Below, in pieces: positions 32,388-43,741 of a DNA stretch of 64,000 nt (the first letter of the stretch is position 1; every line of letters starts with the position of its first letter). Source of the DNA: Hypericum androsaemum (Eukaryota > Streptophyta > Magnoliopsida > Malpighiales > Hypericaceae); the NCBI GenBank assembly GCA_963995505.1, contig OZ023188.1, forward strand, positions 6,572,001 through 6,636,000, written 5' to 3'. The position numbers were made by a program, and so were the translations under genes. A model generated the notes under the pieces. The model saw only the letters and a list, made by a program, of their open reading frames with translations, did no database searches and had not been told where the DNA came from.

Positions 32388-34490
32388 AGGTGAAATATTT
32401 TTTGGTTTATTAATATTAAACCTAAATTTAATAATTTTTCTTCTAACAAATTTCTATAAACTATTTAAAATATTTACAGTTAGATCTAGACCGATCGCTC
32501 CAATCTAAATGACTATCGATCTAATTGTCCTCCAAATTTAGAAATTGATCTCACTCGTTGTAGTCTTCAGCTTATAGTTCGAGTTAGGAAAATTTTTTGA
32601 GAAAGTCCACTAATTTGACAAAAGAAAAACACATAAGCAACAAGTCTTAAACCCTAATTATATAAAATGTCGCAAATTAATTTTCACTTAATTCGGGGAT
32701 CAATAGACTTCAATTTGAGTATGAAGGATCAAAATAGACAAGAAAAGTCCGAGACGTTACAGCCAAAGGGAGGTTATGGAAAGAGAATGTTCTGTTGGAA
32801 AGAATTCATGTGGAAGATCAATCTATTTTAAAATTTTGTGTAGGATATGATAATTTTTATATGGTATCAGAGTCAATTGTTTTACCGAAATTTATAGTCT
32901 GTCATGCTCGCACAATCCCAATTTGATAGCATGAAAGGTAGCATAGAACTTGTGCAAACTTCTGTCCGATGGACTTTGTTTGAGGCGAGCTGTTGGAGAA
33001 ACTCCATGGACTAATTTATAAGTGCGGAAGATCCATATATTCATTACCTTAAAGTTTTGGATAATATATGAAAATTCTTATAAGTTCGTAACTTAAAAAG
33101 ATGGGAGACGGCTACACCAACTTTATACCAATAATCTCTTAGATCAAATATATTATTTTAACTTAATCAAAAGTTTCGAATCTCAATGCTTTAGAATCGT
33201 AAAAATGTAAATTAATTGGTAGCAGAATAGTACATTGCATAAGAAAAACCAACATTCCTCTCGAGCATCTGTTAACTTGCTGGGCGGGGAAGCCAAGGTT
33301 GAAGGGTTATTCTGTAGGGCGGCTGTGGGCTTGTGGATCCAAGTCTGGGCCTTAAGGATCGATCTACAATTAGGAAACATTTTTAGTTTAGCGAGTAATA
33401 TCTTCCTAATTGTCTTGTGGTCATATTAAATGTCTCATATCCAAGCGATAAAAAACACGCACAATTCGTCGTACAATAAATTTATTGAAATAGCATGTAC
33501 CGTACTGTATTGGGCATGAAAAATCACAATAAAAGGTTAGAATACAAATGGTACCAAACTTGGTACACATTTATATCGAACTGGACAAACGATGCTTAGT
33601 TTTTTTTTTGAGAGAAACGATGCTTAGTTCTCGAATAATAACTTTATTATTGGAGACCTCAAAATATTCCCAAGTTAAAAAAATTCCTAAAAATTGTAGC
33701 GATTTCGTCACTAGACATGTTAGTATAATGATTTTATTGGGCTTGGTATGGTAAACTTATTACGGATCGGGGGTTAATCTGGTGTGAGATATTGCAGAAA
33801 AATCTAGCATGAACTCTCTCTCGATCAGCGCTCTCCCGCCGACCACCAACGTCCCCCTTATCACCAACCTGACCTGATATCTTCTGACCCCACTGGACCG
33901 ATTCGGGGGTACTCAGCTGCCCGAAAAATTCCTAGCGGGTGTATAATAATTTATCTATAAAAAATCAATGTAAGCTTGCATTTTCTCAGGTTTAGCTAAT
34001 TATTGCAATATGCGATAGTCTATTTACTAAGTTAAACAATTTTTTTACTAGTTGATTTTAGGGCGTTGGGATAGAAAATGTTCACATTAGCACTAAGTAC
34101 TCTCGTAACGTTTTCTTATACCAAATACTGTGATTTTGTTTTATTTTTTCATTTGTTGGTGACAAAGTTTCTCAGGTTCTTACTTTTGCGACAAACTTAT
34201 TAGTTTTTTATTACTAGCGTCTGAATAGTTAATCACCTCCGTGACATATCAAATTTCTCTCTTTATTGGTATTGACTAAATAATGACTTGAAAAATTCCA
34301 CATTACTACCAAAACTAAATTTAATCAAACTCAAAACCAATTTACAAAAATTTAGTTCGGCCTAATGACCTAATAGTACAAGGAAAAATGGATAAGATTT
34401 GAGAAAGAGATTAAATGGTGACAGAGTCAATGAAACAGGATATTATACAAAACAAAACTAGATGCTATATTGGTCTATGAAAAAGTAGAT
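32388..34490. repeat. Degraded internal paralogue of 30.1-30.9 kb
   Basis: Around 32,640-32,690 and 33,280-33,760 the sequence repeats, with divergence, the region upstream of the 121-residue ORF (TTAAACCCTAATTATATAAA; GGCGGCTGTGGGCTTGTGG; CGTACAATAAATTTATT; ATTTCGTCACTAGACATGTT). The ORF itself is missing. A GC-rich patch at 33,800-33,930 (plus frame SLSISALPPTTNVPLITNL) is unexplained. Confidence 0.5.
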
Positions 34491-34499
34491 AATACAAAA

Positions 34500-35060
34500 T
34501 AAAGGTCTACATTATTGGGCCGATATAGGAAGCCCAAAAGTAGACGAATCCCAACCTTATAGGCCCATAAATTATTAAATCACTTAAAACAGGCCCAACT
34601 AGCCCCTCCAATTATACCCATCCCACAACGGCTAATCCCATCACCACCACCCAAACCAAACACCTTCCAATTCCAACGCCATGAGGGTTGCCTGTTTTAC
34701 TCGGAGTGAAATCGAGGTTCGAGATCGGATCATTGCTTCGAGGACTTCCGTTCAATGATCGAGGGGACAACTGCGGTGGCATCTCCAGCACCGTGCGGTT
34801 GCGCTCCAGTCGAACCTCCCCAGTTGAGTATCGGGAAGGGAAGAAGTTGACTTCGCATTTGATTAATTTTTTGTTGAGCTAAGATCAAACATTTTGCTTG
34901 AAGTCAGTTTGGACCTATGTCGACACAATGCAATTCCTCACGTGGTCGTCAGGAACACGGTAATTTGATGTTGTAGATGGGTGCTGGAAAGAGAGAGGTG
35001 AGAGTGGAGAGGAGGAGGAAGAAGAGAGGGGAGAGCGAGGGATGTGTTTGAAAAATTATA
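34500..35060. repeat. Recurrent 'GCCCAACTAGCCCC' block, copy 3
   Basis: Same block as near 0.66 kb, here with more upstream sequence shared with 19.4, 45.0 and 61.8 kb (GGGCCGATATAGGAAGCCC) and with the GA-rich tract near 34,990-35,045. Confidence 0.6.
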
Positions 35061-36617
35061 AAAAATAAGGGATTGAAAAGGAAATATATAGCCCAAGGTT
35101 TAAGGTTTTTGACGAAATCACTGGAATGTATTTTTTGGAGGTTTTCGAATAATAAAGTTGTTCATTAATGTAGCATTTAATACCGTATAGAATTCTACAT
35201 ATACACTCTTTCAAAGTGAAGCGATTTTATTAACTCGTAACACAATTGGTGAAAGCAAATTTATTTAAAGAAGTTTTTTGATTTAAATCTTATTAATGTA
35301 AAAAAGTATTTTTAAAATAGAATCTGGGAATAGTCAATTCTGTATATAAAAACTAAGACCCGTGTTGGTTTGTGAAGATAGTCAGTAGAATCACGGGACG
35401 TGAGAATCTATACATGAAAGAAGAATTATTGAAAAGGTTTGATAGGTATTTTGTGGAGCAATTTAAATTGAATTATTGAAATATCAAAATTGGATAATTT
35501 TCAAAGTGATCAAGTACATTAAAAAATTTCTTATCCATTTTGTTCTCTACCATGTATGATAGTGGTTAAATTGGTCTAAAATTACCTTGGATCTATGTAA
35601 CCAATACCTCTCATAGTATAACAAAGAATCCATCTATTATTCTGGGTATATTATTTTACTTCTAAATTTGATTATTAATAAAGACTTCACTCATAAAAAA
35701 ATACATGAAAGATGAAATTTGGTTTAAATGGAGAATGTGGTGAATATTTGGAAGTGTTCTCTAAAAAAACGAAAAAAATATTTGGAAGTATTTTACAATT
35801 TCATTAGTGAAATCGAGCTCACCTAATTAGTGCTCATAGGGAAGTGCCCTTCGAGTGTGCTTTTGCCTTTTGTCCTTTCTTGTTATGCGACTCTCCTACC
35901 AAAACAAAAAGAAGAAATATGGAAAAATGTTTGCTCATGAAGATTTTGAGGTCAAACTCAAAAAGGCTAAATTTTTTTTATGTAGCATGCTTAATTTTTA
36001 GATATTTATATAATGTCATTATAAGATTTCAATTTGTTTTTTGAAGCTGCTTAAGTGGTTTATAATATTTTGTTCTATGTAAATTTCATGATTAATGATA
36101 CTCTTAAAAGGTATTTTGCAACCACTTAATTTTAAAAAAATTTACGTTTATTTAGTTCGTTTAATTTTAAACAATTTTGAACCTGAAATTTTCTTTCGCC
36201 TTTGGATTGGATCTTCCTTCATTTCATTTGTCATTTCTTTTTTTAAACGAATAATTTGGTCCGGTTGAAACCTGAGCGGAAAAATGTGTTTATATTTTTC
36301 TGAAATGGAAATTGAGAGGGAGAGAGCTTTCCTTTCCCAACCGTTGTCCTTCTACAATAATTATGTCTCCGTTATCCACCGCATTTCCACAGTGTATGCT
36401 AAAAAATTGTGCGAAATAGAAAAAAAAATTAAAATTGATCAATTGAACACAAATTTATCGACTTTCAAAGACTCATAAAAATTGAAAGTGCACACAGTTT
36501 ACAGGCCGCTTTCCTGTTTAATTTTTTTTAAATCCCTTGCTTGTCACGCTAGACTTTTTCTATTTTTTTGAAAAATTACTCATTAAAAAAATGTGGTAAG
36601 TTGAATAATTAAATAAA
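35061..36617. repeat. Non-coding, transposon-poor paralogue of 1.1-5.6 kb
   Basis: This copy follows the 2.3-3.1 kb and 4.2-5.6 kb sequence of unit 1 without the fold-back element and without the retroposon. It therefore supplies the empty sites at 35,940 (AAGATTTTG) and 36,321-36,337. Confidence 0.7.
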
Positions 36618-37100
36618 AGGGTAAATTACTCTCTTGTCCCTGGTGTTTGGTCACCCTCCCTCGCAGGTCCCTGAGTTTCCAAAAATAATTTTGCCATCCC
36701 CTGTGTTTGGTTTTATTATACTCTCGGGTCCTTCGTCGGCGTTATCCGCTCTTTTTTTTTGGTCATGAAAATGACTATTATATCCCTTTGGACATCTTTT
36801 AAGGCGAACAAATTCTTCCGGTCATCTTCTCCGACGAACAAAATTTATTTCGGCGAACAAAACATTCAATCAACAGTCATGACCTAATCTACCCAATCGA
36901 TCCTTGGAAAATAAAACCCCCAATTCCCCATTTTCTCTTCACAACAGCCATGACCGTCGACGGAGAACCGGCAACCGACAACCGACACCACCGGCGAAAT
37001 CTGCGTCCCGAACCCAGAACCCACCACGGAGCACCACCCACCACCGCACAGAACCAGAATTAGACCACTGCATAGAACCGGCCCTCACACAAGAGATAGT
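36618..37100. mobile_element. Truncated TIR-element end (GGGTAAATTACTCTC family)
   Basis: Starts GGGTAAATTACTCTCTTGTC and carries GTCCCTGGTGTTTGG and ATTATACTCTCGGGTCC, words like those at the ends of the element at 42.52-43.54 kb. It runs into the third copy of the 121-residue-gene segment with no matching right end. The word GCATAGAACCGGCCCTCA occurs twice at the junction (about 37,071 and 37,103). The left end is also in segment B at 63,953. Confidence 0.5.
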
Positions 37101-37517
37101 AGCATAGAACCGGCCCTCATACACCCAACAAACTATTTATAGTTCCAAAATTTTATCCAAAAACAACAACTCTTGCTCCCCAAAATTCCTTCGAGACTTC
37201 CGAACTCGCGGGCACGTAATGTTGTAGAATGTAGTAAAAGTTCTGGATCGACAATTGCACTCTGAAAGATTACGTGGTTCTTGTGATTCCATACACTGTT
37301 TTTATACGACATACATCAAGAGAATGATCACGAAAGAACGGCACGCAAATGGTAAATTGTCGAGTTTTCTGTTTTCGGGGATCGTCTTTGAGGAAGAAAG
37401 ACCAAACAATTCGATCCTATTCCAAGTTCCAGAATGGCTTTATTGGGCGAATGTATCTACGGAATTTTGTAATCAAAATGTAATGTTATGTTTTCTAGTT
37501 AATCATTGGCTGGACTT

Positions 37518-37665
37518 TTTTTTTTAAGTATAATATATTCCTTAAAAAACGCCAAGACTACATCAAGAGTCTATACATCGTAGTCGCAAAGGGCGTCCAC
37601 GCTGACCCACAACCTAGCTACCTCCCGATGAAAACCTCCCCAACATAAAAAAAAAACCCTAACTG
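37518..37665 (-). mobile_element. Short retroposon, third copy
   Basis: Same insertion as at 29,256. The target repeats TCATTGGCTGGACTT (37,503-37,517) and TCAATGGCTGGACTT (37,666-37,680) now differ at one base. Confidence 0.68.
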
Positions 37666-38407
37666 TCAATGGCTGGACTTGTTATTCTTATAACTCTCCG
37701 GACAAGAATTACCTTTGAGGTGTAAGGTGGACTCTTTTTTAAGCTCTCATATCAGAGTCGAATATTATCGGACCTTATTTCAAAAAAAAAGTCTATTTCA
37801 TTGATATTTTTTACATTCGTTGGACTTAACACATGACAAAGATATCTATTTATAAAGATATCTATTTTTTACATTTTTTACATTATTTTAGATTGTAGTT
37901 ACCTTGGGTGAATAAAGATATCTATTTATAAAAAAAAAAGTCTTGCATGATCCTAATCCCTACCTAAAGCATGAGCCGGATGATCAGCCCCTTCTGGTTC
38001 TGCGTAATTTTATATATGATGGTCTACTACATGAAACATGTGGTTGCATCTTTGCCAAGGGCCAACCATGGTAAGCAAGCAATAGTTGGTACATCTACTA
38101 AAAACAGAGAATGAATTCAGACTTGGCATCTTTTATCAACTTGGAGGTGGAATTGGTAGTGGGAGATGAGATTAGTGCTATTTTGTTATACTGGGACTCA
38201 TTTCTCATAATCCTGGTTTGATGTGCAATGCTGCTAAGTTTTCACTTAAGAAAGTAGACACTAACTATGATACAGCAGCAGCAGAGCACAAATCATAATA
38301 ACAGCCAAATCAACATCCACTTTGAAGATGGATAGATAGAGAGATAGACCTCTCAAAAAAAAATTAGAGAGATAGACATGTCTCTATTCACAACAAAATA
38401 AACAGCA

Positions 38408-38834
38408 TTATGTTGACATGCACATTATTGAATTTTCACAGGCGTTCCGCGGCGCCCGGGGGGCATCCTTGTTCCTCTTTTCAGCATGATTCCTGGAACG
38501 TATCATAGGCATGAACTTGGTGAAGCCACCACGTCCAGGAAAAACCCTAAACCCTAGCCGCCTCCTCCTCCTCTTAAGGTCCTCCTCCGCATTCATCTTC
38601 TTGTCGTATTCCAAGTTGGCAACTGACTCCATTCTGTTGAAGAAACGCTGAAGCAAAGAGTAGCCGTCTCGTCCCGGCTTGCCAGAGGACAAGTGCTTTC
38701 CCTTTGCCAGCCGTGAACATAACACGTGTTTATCAAAGATTGTAAACCGGATACGTGTCTCCCGCTGCTTTCATGGCTCGAGCCTCTTCTGCATGGAACC
38801 CGCTCAGGCAGTCATTTCTCTTCTTGGATTTCAT
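38408..38834 (-). pseudogene. 121-residue-type gene, third copy (frameshifted, longer C-terminus)
   Basis: Starts MKSKKRNDCLSGFHAEEARA at 38,834. One extra A near 38,735 breaks the frame after GDTYPVYNL. The remainder continues in the next frame through LSSGKPGRDGYSLLQRFFNR and KRRRRRLGFRVFPGRG, and ends with RSRNHAEKRNKDAPRAPRNA then CENSIMCMST. This longer tail is probably the ancestral C-terminus. Most changes relative to A are conservative. Confidence 0.5.
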
Positions 38835-40167
38835 CTCACAATCACAGCAAGCCCCACAAAGGAATAAAAAAACACAAGCAAAACAAGTCATAAACCCTAA
38901 TTCTATAAAGTTGGTAATTTTAAAGTCCGACGCCTCTATTGATTTTGCTGGTTGTGGAAGCAAATGTTAAAGAAGGGTTATTGATTCTCTAGGGACGCTG
39001 TGGGCTTCTGGGTCCAAGCATGGGTCTTAATCATCGATCTAGGAAACATTTTCAGAAAATATTCATAATCGAATACTATCTGGTTTAAAAATGTTAACAT
39101 CTCTATTCAGCACATTATATTTTCGTCATAGCCTTGTGTTGTGGCCATAAAAATGTACAACCAGTTTGCACAGTATCTTTATTTGAACACACAAAGACGC
39201 GCTCAATTTCAGAAACACTTGCATAATACCAAAGAAAATTAAAAAAAAAGTGGCAGATATATGATTAGATTCTTAACTAGGCAACAGGCAATATACATCA
39301 ATACATCATCGTTAATTGGTCGTACAATAAATTTATTTAAATAGATAGCCCATACGGGGCATAAAAAATTACAAAAAAAATTGCATCCATTAAAATTGGT
39401 GTACACAAGTATGTAGGAATGGAAAAAAAAAAGGAATGAACAAACGATTCTTAATTCTATATAAATAAATAACTTCATTATTGGAGAACCTAAAAAAAAC
39501 TCCAAGTTGCGGAATTCTATGGAACAAATCCAGTGATTTCGTCAAAAACATGTTAGTCTAGGATTTTAAACTTTGGGCTAGATATGGATGAAAGCTTCTT
39601 ATTTTGCGGGGCAGATATGGATAAAAGCTCACTTGACTTATTATGGGCTTAGACTAATACATAACTATTGACGATTAACTGACCTAAGGCGCTATTATAA
39701 GCAATGTTTTAAAATTAATTTGGACAACTAACTTTTTTATATGTCTAATTATATATAAAACTACTATATCAAGTAATTGTAAATAGTAAATACCCTCTAA
39801 TTTTGTTGTAAAATTTATCAAACATTTTTTTTCAAAGATAAATTTTTACACCATAATTAAAAATATCTTGCGTCCCTATGCCAAATGTCCTTTGGCTTAT
39901 AAATATCAAACCTAAATTTAATAATTTTTCATGTAACAAATTTCTATAAATTATTAAAAAAATACAGTTAGATCTAGATCGATCGCTACAACTGGGGTGA
40001 CCATCGATCCAATTGTCCTCCGAATTTAGAAATTGATTTGACTCATTCTAGTCTTTAGATCACAGTTAGAGTTGGATAAAATTTTCAAATGTGTCAAAAC
40101 CTCTCCTGATGAACATTTAATATTGTTGCATTATGTAGTGAAGCAACTAGATATTTCTTTGTTAAAC

Positions 40168-40361
40168 TAGAACAAAACATGTTGAAATTGACAATTATTT
40201 CGTCCGCGAACGTGTCCAATCACAAGAGCTTCAGCCTTGTAAGGTCCCCACTTCTCTACAGTTGGCCGACATTTTGACCAAAGCTTTGGGCCTTGATCGC
40301 TTCGGCAGTATTGTCGCCAAGTTGGGAACGTGTAATTTACACGGTCCAACACTAGGGGGAG
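40168..40361 (+). pseudogene. Copia RNase H C-terminus
   Basis: The plus-strand frame reads RTKHVEIDNYFVRERV, LQLADILTKAL, and CNLHGPTLGGV. This is the usual end of a Ty1/copia polyprotein, immediately before the polypurine tract and LTR. The 5' part of the element is missing. Confidence 0.85.
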
Positions 40362-40592
40362 TGTTGGATATAGACTTCTAATCCTTGTCAATTGTATAGA
40401 GATAAGGGTTAATTAGAGGTGATTAAGTTATGTGATACGACTATCACCTAACCCTACGTGTAAACGGACTCTTAGTCCTTATCGTATAGGTCCCTGTAAT
40501 CGCCTATTTAAAGAGGTTTGATGAATGAAATAAAGCACACACAATTTCTACATGGTATACAATTGACATGGATTAGGAGTCTATATCAAACA
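40362..40592 (+). repeat. Copia LTR with unusually long inverted ends
   Basis: Preceded by the purine tract ACTAGGGGGAG, it starts TGTTGGATATAGACTTCTAA and ends as its imperfect inverse, TTAGGAGTCTATATCAAACA. The inverted similarity covers about 37 bp at each end. It adjoins the last codons of the transporter pseudogene, so it is the 3' LTR of a 5'-truncated copia element. Confidence 0.65.
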
Positions 40593-40826
40593 TCACTACT
40601 AAAGAGCTTGGACTTATTGGCATCAAGAATCAATTTCCTGAGAGAAGAGAGAGTTCATGAGTCCTACACCTATGAAGACGATTATAATGGTGATTTGATC
40701 CAATAAGTCAACGAGGATTTGGGGAGGCTTGAATATAGGACCATGGGGAGGACGAAGTCTAGTCGTATAAACCCAACTGCCCCAATGAAACTGCAAAATA
40801 TCACGTAAAGGTTTCGAAGGATCAGC
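40593..40826 (-). pseudogene. Amino-acid/GABA transporter 3' fragment, copy 2
   Basis: Minus-strand pieces read [17 protein letters not shown], then [10 protein letters not shown], and in another frame LRKLILDANKSKLFSS. This is the C-terminus of an AAAP-type GABA/LHT transporter. A deletion relative to copy 1 and at least two frameshifts make it a pseudogene. The copia LTR lies directly after the SS codons, so the natural stop is lost. Confidence 0.65.
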
Positions 40827-40834
40827 CTAAGAAT

Positions 40835-41529
40835 TAGGGATGAGCAAAAAAAAAAAACCATCACTGAACCGACCAAACCAAACAAAAAATCTGATCTAGA
40901 ACTAGATTCAGAAAAAATTAGTCAGGATTAGTTCTTTGTTTGCTCAAAAAATGATTCTCATATTTGGTCCAGATCTTTTTGCAGAGAACCATGAAGATTC
41001 AGACCAAACCGCAATTTTTTTTATTAGGTTACAAGACCAGCACCTATATAAAACAGTTCTAGCCATTTTCATTAGTTTTTATCAAATTTTCAAAGCACAA
41101 ATTCACGGCTGCTCCTCTTTTATCCTTAACCTCTCTCAAAATCTAGCAATTTTATCTCACATAAGTTTTAGATACGCAATTCTTTATAGGTAGACGATTT
41201 TTTTAGATGGCATTTAATTATCTCGCTATAAGTTCATAGAAAAGTTTGGATCTTATATTTTGAAGGATGTGATGAAGTTACAGTTTATAGATTTTTTGCA
41301 TAGCTCAATTTTTAGATACAGAATTTTTTGTTTAGTAGGTTGTCTATTCACCACAATTTTTCTTGTCTTCGGTTCTGGACTCTATCATGTCTACTTTTTT
41401 TTATTTAGTTCTGGTCCGGATCCAGAGATCTATTGAATTGGTTTGGATATATTTTCTCTCTTCTTTTTAGTTCCCAATTCCTATGATTTGGATTGGTTCA
41501 TTCCGGTTGGGACCAATGGCTCACCCCTA
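40835..41529. mobile_element. hAT-like non-autonomous element (695 bp)
   Basis: Ends are TAGGGATGAGC and its inverse GGCTCACCCCTA. The 8-bp flanks CTAAGAAT (40,827-40,834) and TTGAGAAT (41,530-41,537) match at 6 of 8 positions. The paralogous region near 0.2 kb lacks it. Terminal TAGGG and an 8-bp target duplication are hAT traits. No transposase was seen. Confidence 0.68.
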
Positions 41530-41972
41530 TTGAGAATGAGATTATTTTTTATGAATACGATATGGTTAACATCTACATACTTCTTCTTCATGATCTCGCA
41601 ATAAACCTGAAGTTGAATTGGATATTTGTTGCATCAGTAAAACATAAAACTATATGTTTCATAAAAAATAATGGTATCACATGATACACAGATTAGCTGA
41701 TAAAAATTGCATGTTTTGACTTATTAAAAATTTTGAGGTAGACCACAAAAAATACAAATCTGTTAAAATGTTTTTTTAATTAAAAATACAAATGTGTTAA
41801 CATTGCTGAGCGTGCATAGTTTCAGAAAAAAGTAATGGAAGGGGGAGGGTGTTTTGTAGAATTTTTTTATTTAACATATAGTAACACAAAATCTATTAAC
41901 CTTGATTGGAAATAACGGAAGTAACGTAAGTTTATTGAATTTTCATTTCTAATATAACCTTCAGACTAGAAA

Positions 41973-42092
41973 AGAGCAATATGACTAGGTTTAGTAATAA
42001 TGGTAGTTATCGATTTATGACTAGGTTTAGTAATAATGGTAGATAAGAGCAATATGACTAGGTTTAGTAATAATGGTAGTTATCGATTTATG
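41973..42092. repeat. Short tandem duplications at the paralogy breakpoint
   Basis: The word GACTAGGTTTAGTAATAATGG occurs three times in about 120 bp, twice followed by TTATCGATTTATGA. In the paralogue at 0.65 kb the sequence breaks exactly in this word and jumps to the recurrent block. Confidence 0.75.
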
Positions 42093-42520
42093 AAAAATTA
42101 ATCCACTTGAATAGATTCATATAAACAAAGAAGTTGAAAATATTAATTCTACCCTACCTCACGCTCTGCCTCCAAATTCTTACATTTTCTCGGAAAGGAG
42201 TACGTTATAGCCAAGACTTTAGCTGAGACACCGATCTTGAGTTACGACGATGATCCCAAGCTTGAAGTGGTGACGTTGTACGTTATACTAATTTCTAGGC
42301 AAGATGTGGTTACGAGTATTAACAGTGTAACAAATAACAATTGTAAAAAATCAAGAACCATCTTCAAACGTACAGTTAATTGTATCACAGATTCCATGCA
42401 ATTTATTTTATTTGTCGGTTTATCAACCTTTATACTATTTAGTAATAAGAGTTGATCTAATTGCTAAGAAATTTGACTTCATTTAAAATTGTTTTGGGTT
42501 GAAATCTTAAAAATATAAAA

Positions 42521-43535
42521 ATAGACTCTGAGGACCCTAGGGTATAGTAAAATAGACTCTGAGGACCCTGTAGTTTTTCTACTAATTACTGAGCTCCTGT
42601 AGTTTGGTTATTATTATACACTCGGGTTCCTGTAGCCGGAATCGTCTATTTTTCCGGCGAACTCCCCACCTGAAATGTCTAAAATGCCCCTAGACATCTT
42701 CCTCCTTCTCTCTCACATCTTCCTCCTTCGTCCCCTCCTCTCTCTGCCCTCATCTTCAAACTTTCTTCGTCTTCAACCTCCCTCATTCCTTAGAAAACAA
42801 ATTAAACACACAAAAACTAGCAAGAACACCAACTTCAAATCCAAAATAAAAATAGATCAGCCGTCGGGGTGGGATTTCTTGGGATTTTCCCTAAATTGAA
42901 TGGGGGGTTATGGGATGTGTATGTGCAATCCGAGCCGCCCAGCCCGCCGCCCCCCACACCGTTGCTGCAACATCAGCCGTCGATCATGTCGTCTTTCTTC
43001 TCCTTCTCTGCAGGTTCCACTCCCGAGTCCGGCCGGAACAACCTCACCGGAACCGGAATGGCAAGCACCCAGGCCTTCATAGCATTCAAGGAAAACGGCG
43101 GTCTCTCAGGGGTTGACAGTTACGCGCCGCCAGCTCCCGGGATCAGAGGTTTGAAGAGATTTGCTCCTGGTAGGAAGTCGGCAGAGTTGTTGGGGTTCAT
43201 CGCTTACTCCCTTCTTGAAGATGAGGGGAGAGAGAGGAGGGGACGAAGGAGGAAGATGTGAGAGAGAAGGAGGAAGATGTGAGAGAGAAGGAGGAAGATG
43301 CCTAGGGGCATTTTAGACATTTCAGGTGGGGAGTTTGCCAAAAAAATAGACGATTCCGTCTACAGGGACCCGAGTGTATAATAATAATCAAACTACAGGG
43401 GCTCAATAATTAGTAAAGAAATTACAGAGACCCGAGTGTATAATAATAACCAAACTACAGGGGCTCAGTAATTAGTAAAGAAATTACAGGGTCCTCAGAG
43501 TCTATTTTACTATACCCTGGGGTCCTGAGAGTAAT
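42521..43535. mobile_element. Long-TIR element carrying a cargo ORF
   Basis: Inverted arms of more than 200 bp: left AGACTCTGAGGACCC, GGGTATAGTAAAATAGACTC and TAAAATGCCCCTAGACATC, mirrored at 43.28-43.53 kb. The right arm holds a tandem duplication of about 63 bp (GACCCGAGTGTATAATAATA twice). The paralogue near 18.12 kb is an empty site. The target duplication is unclear in A/T-rich flanks (perhaps TAAAAATA). Long TIRs suggest a Mutator-like element. Confidence 0.7.
42869..43261 (+). CDS. Cargo ORF within the TIR element (unknown)
   Basis: A 130-codon plus-strand ORF without stop. Its middle is GC-rich and protein-like: STPESGRNNLTGTGMASTQ, AFIAFKENGGLSGVDSYAPP and RGLKRFAPGRKSAELLGF. It lies between the inverted arms, and its last codons run into the right arm (RGRRRKM). 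A CTGCAG acceptor-like word precedes the GSTPES segment, so this may be a captured exon, as in Pack-MULEs. The source gene was not recognised. Confidence 0.45.
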   Translation: MGFLGIFPKLNGGLWDVYVQSEPPSPPPPTPLLQHQPSIMSSFFSFSAGSTPESGRNNLTGTGMASTQAFIAFKENGGLSGVDSYAPPAPGIRGLKRFAPGRKSAELLGFIAYSLLEDEGRERRGRRRKM

Positions 43536-43741
43536 TATCTCTAAAAAATATTATTGAAGAGTCACCACTAAAATAGGATGTGATAGTGTTTAATTCTGAT
43601 TACCAGATACTTACTTTTCTGTACTAATACAGATAACGACCAAATTCAGAGTTAAACACTATTACATATTTATATTCATAAATCCTATATTCGGTCCCTC
43701 TTGTACTTGTAGATGATGTCGCCGAGGCAGACATTTTGGCA

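Larger units (their letters stand above)
23602..36665. repeat. Segmental duplication, copy A
   Basis: From TGCTTTTGCC at 23,602 the sequence is repeated in direct orientation from 50,462, with the same order of all internal elements. The offset is 26,860 at the left and 27,335 on the right, the difference being mostly the TIR element unique to B. The copy in B reaches the window edge, so at least 13 kb is duplicated. The left half shows scattered substitutions; from about 30.54 kb rightward the two copies are almost identical. Confidence 0.92.
37105..40135. repeat. Third, older copy of the 28.83-32.6 kb segment
   Basis: Follows the order of segment A from GCATAGAACCGGCCCTC onward: the 151-bp retroposon, the 121-residue gene, the telo-box and the AT-rich tail. 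It lacks the truncated LINE and the 437-bp retroposon, and it keeps about 500 bp (37,950-38,480) missing in A and B. Confidence 0.75.
42190..43741 (+). pseudogene. NAD(P)-dependent reductase (SDR) remnant, copy 2, split by a TIR element
   Basis: The first patch (42,190-42,300) reads EYVIAKTLAETPILSYDDD then KLEVVTLYVILISRQ. The second (43,706-43,741) reads LVDDVAEADILA. Both match copy 1 at 17.8-18.3 kb. The TIR element at 42.52-43.54 kb lies between them and is absent from copy 1. The Y-x-x-x-K and VDDVAEA motifs suggest a DFR/CCR-type reductase; most of the protein is gone. Confidence 0.4.
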
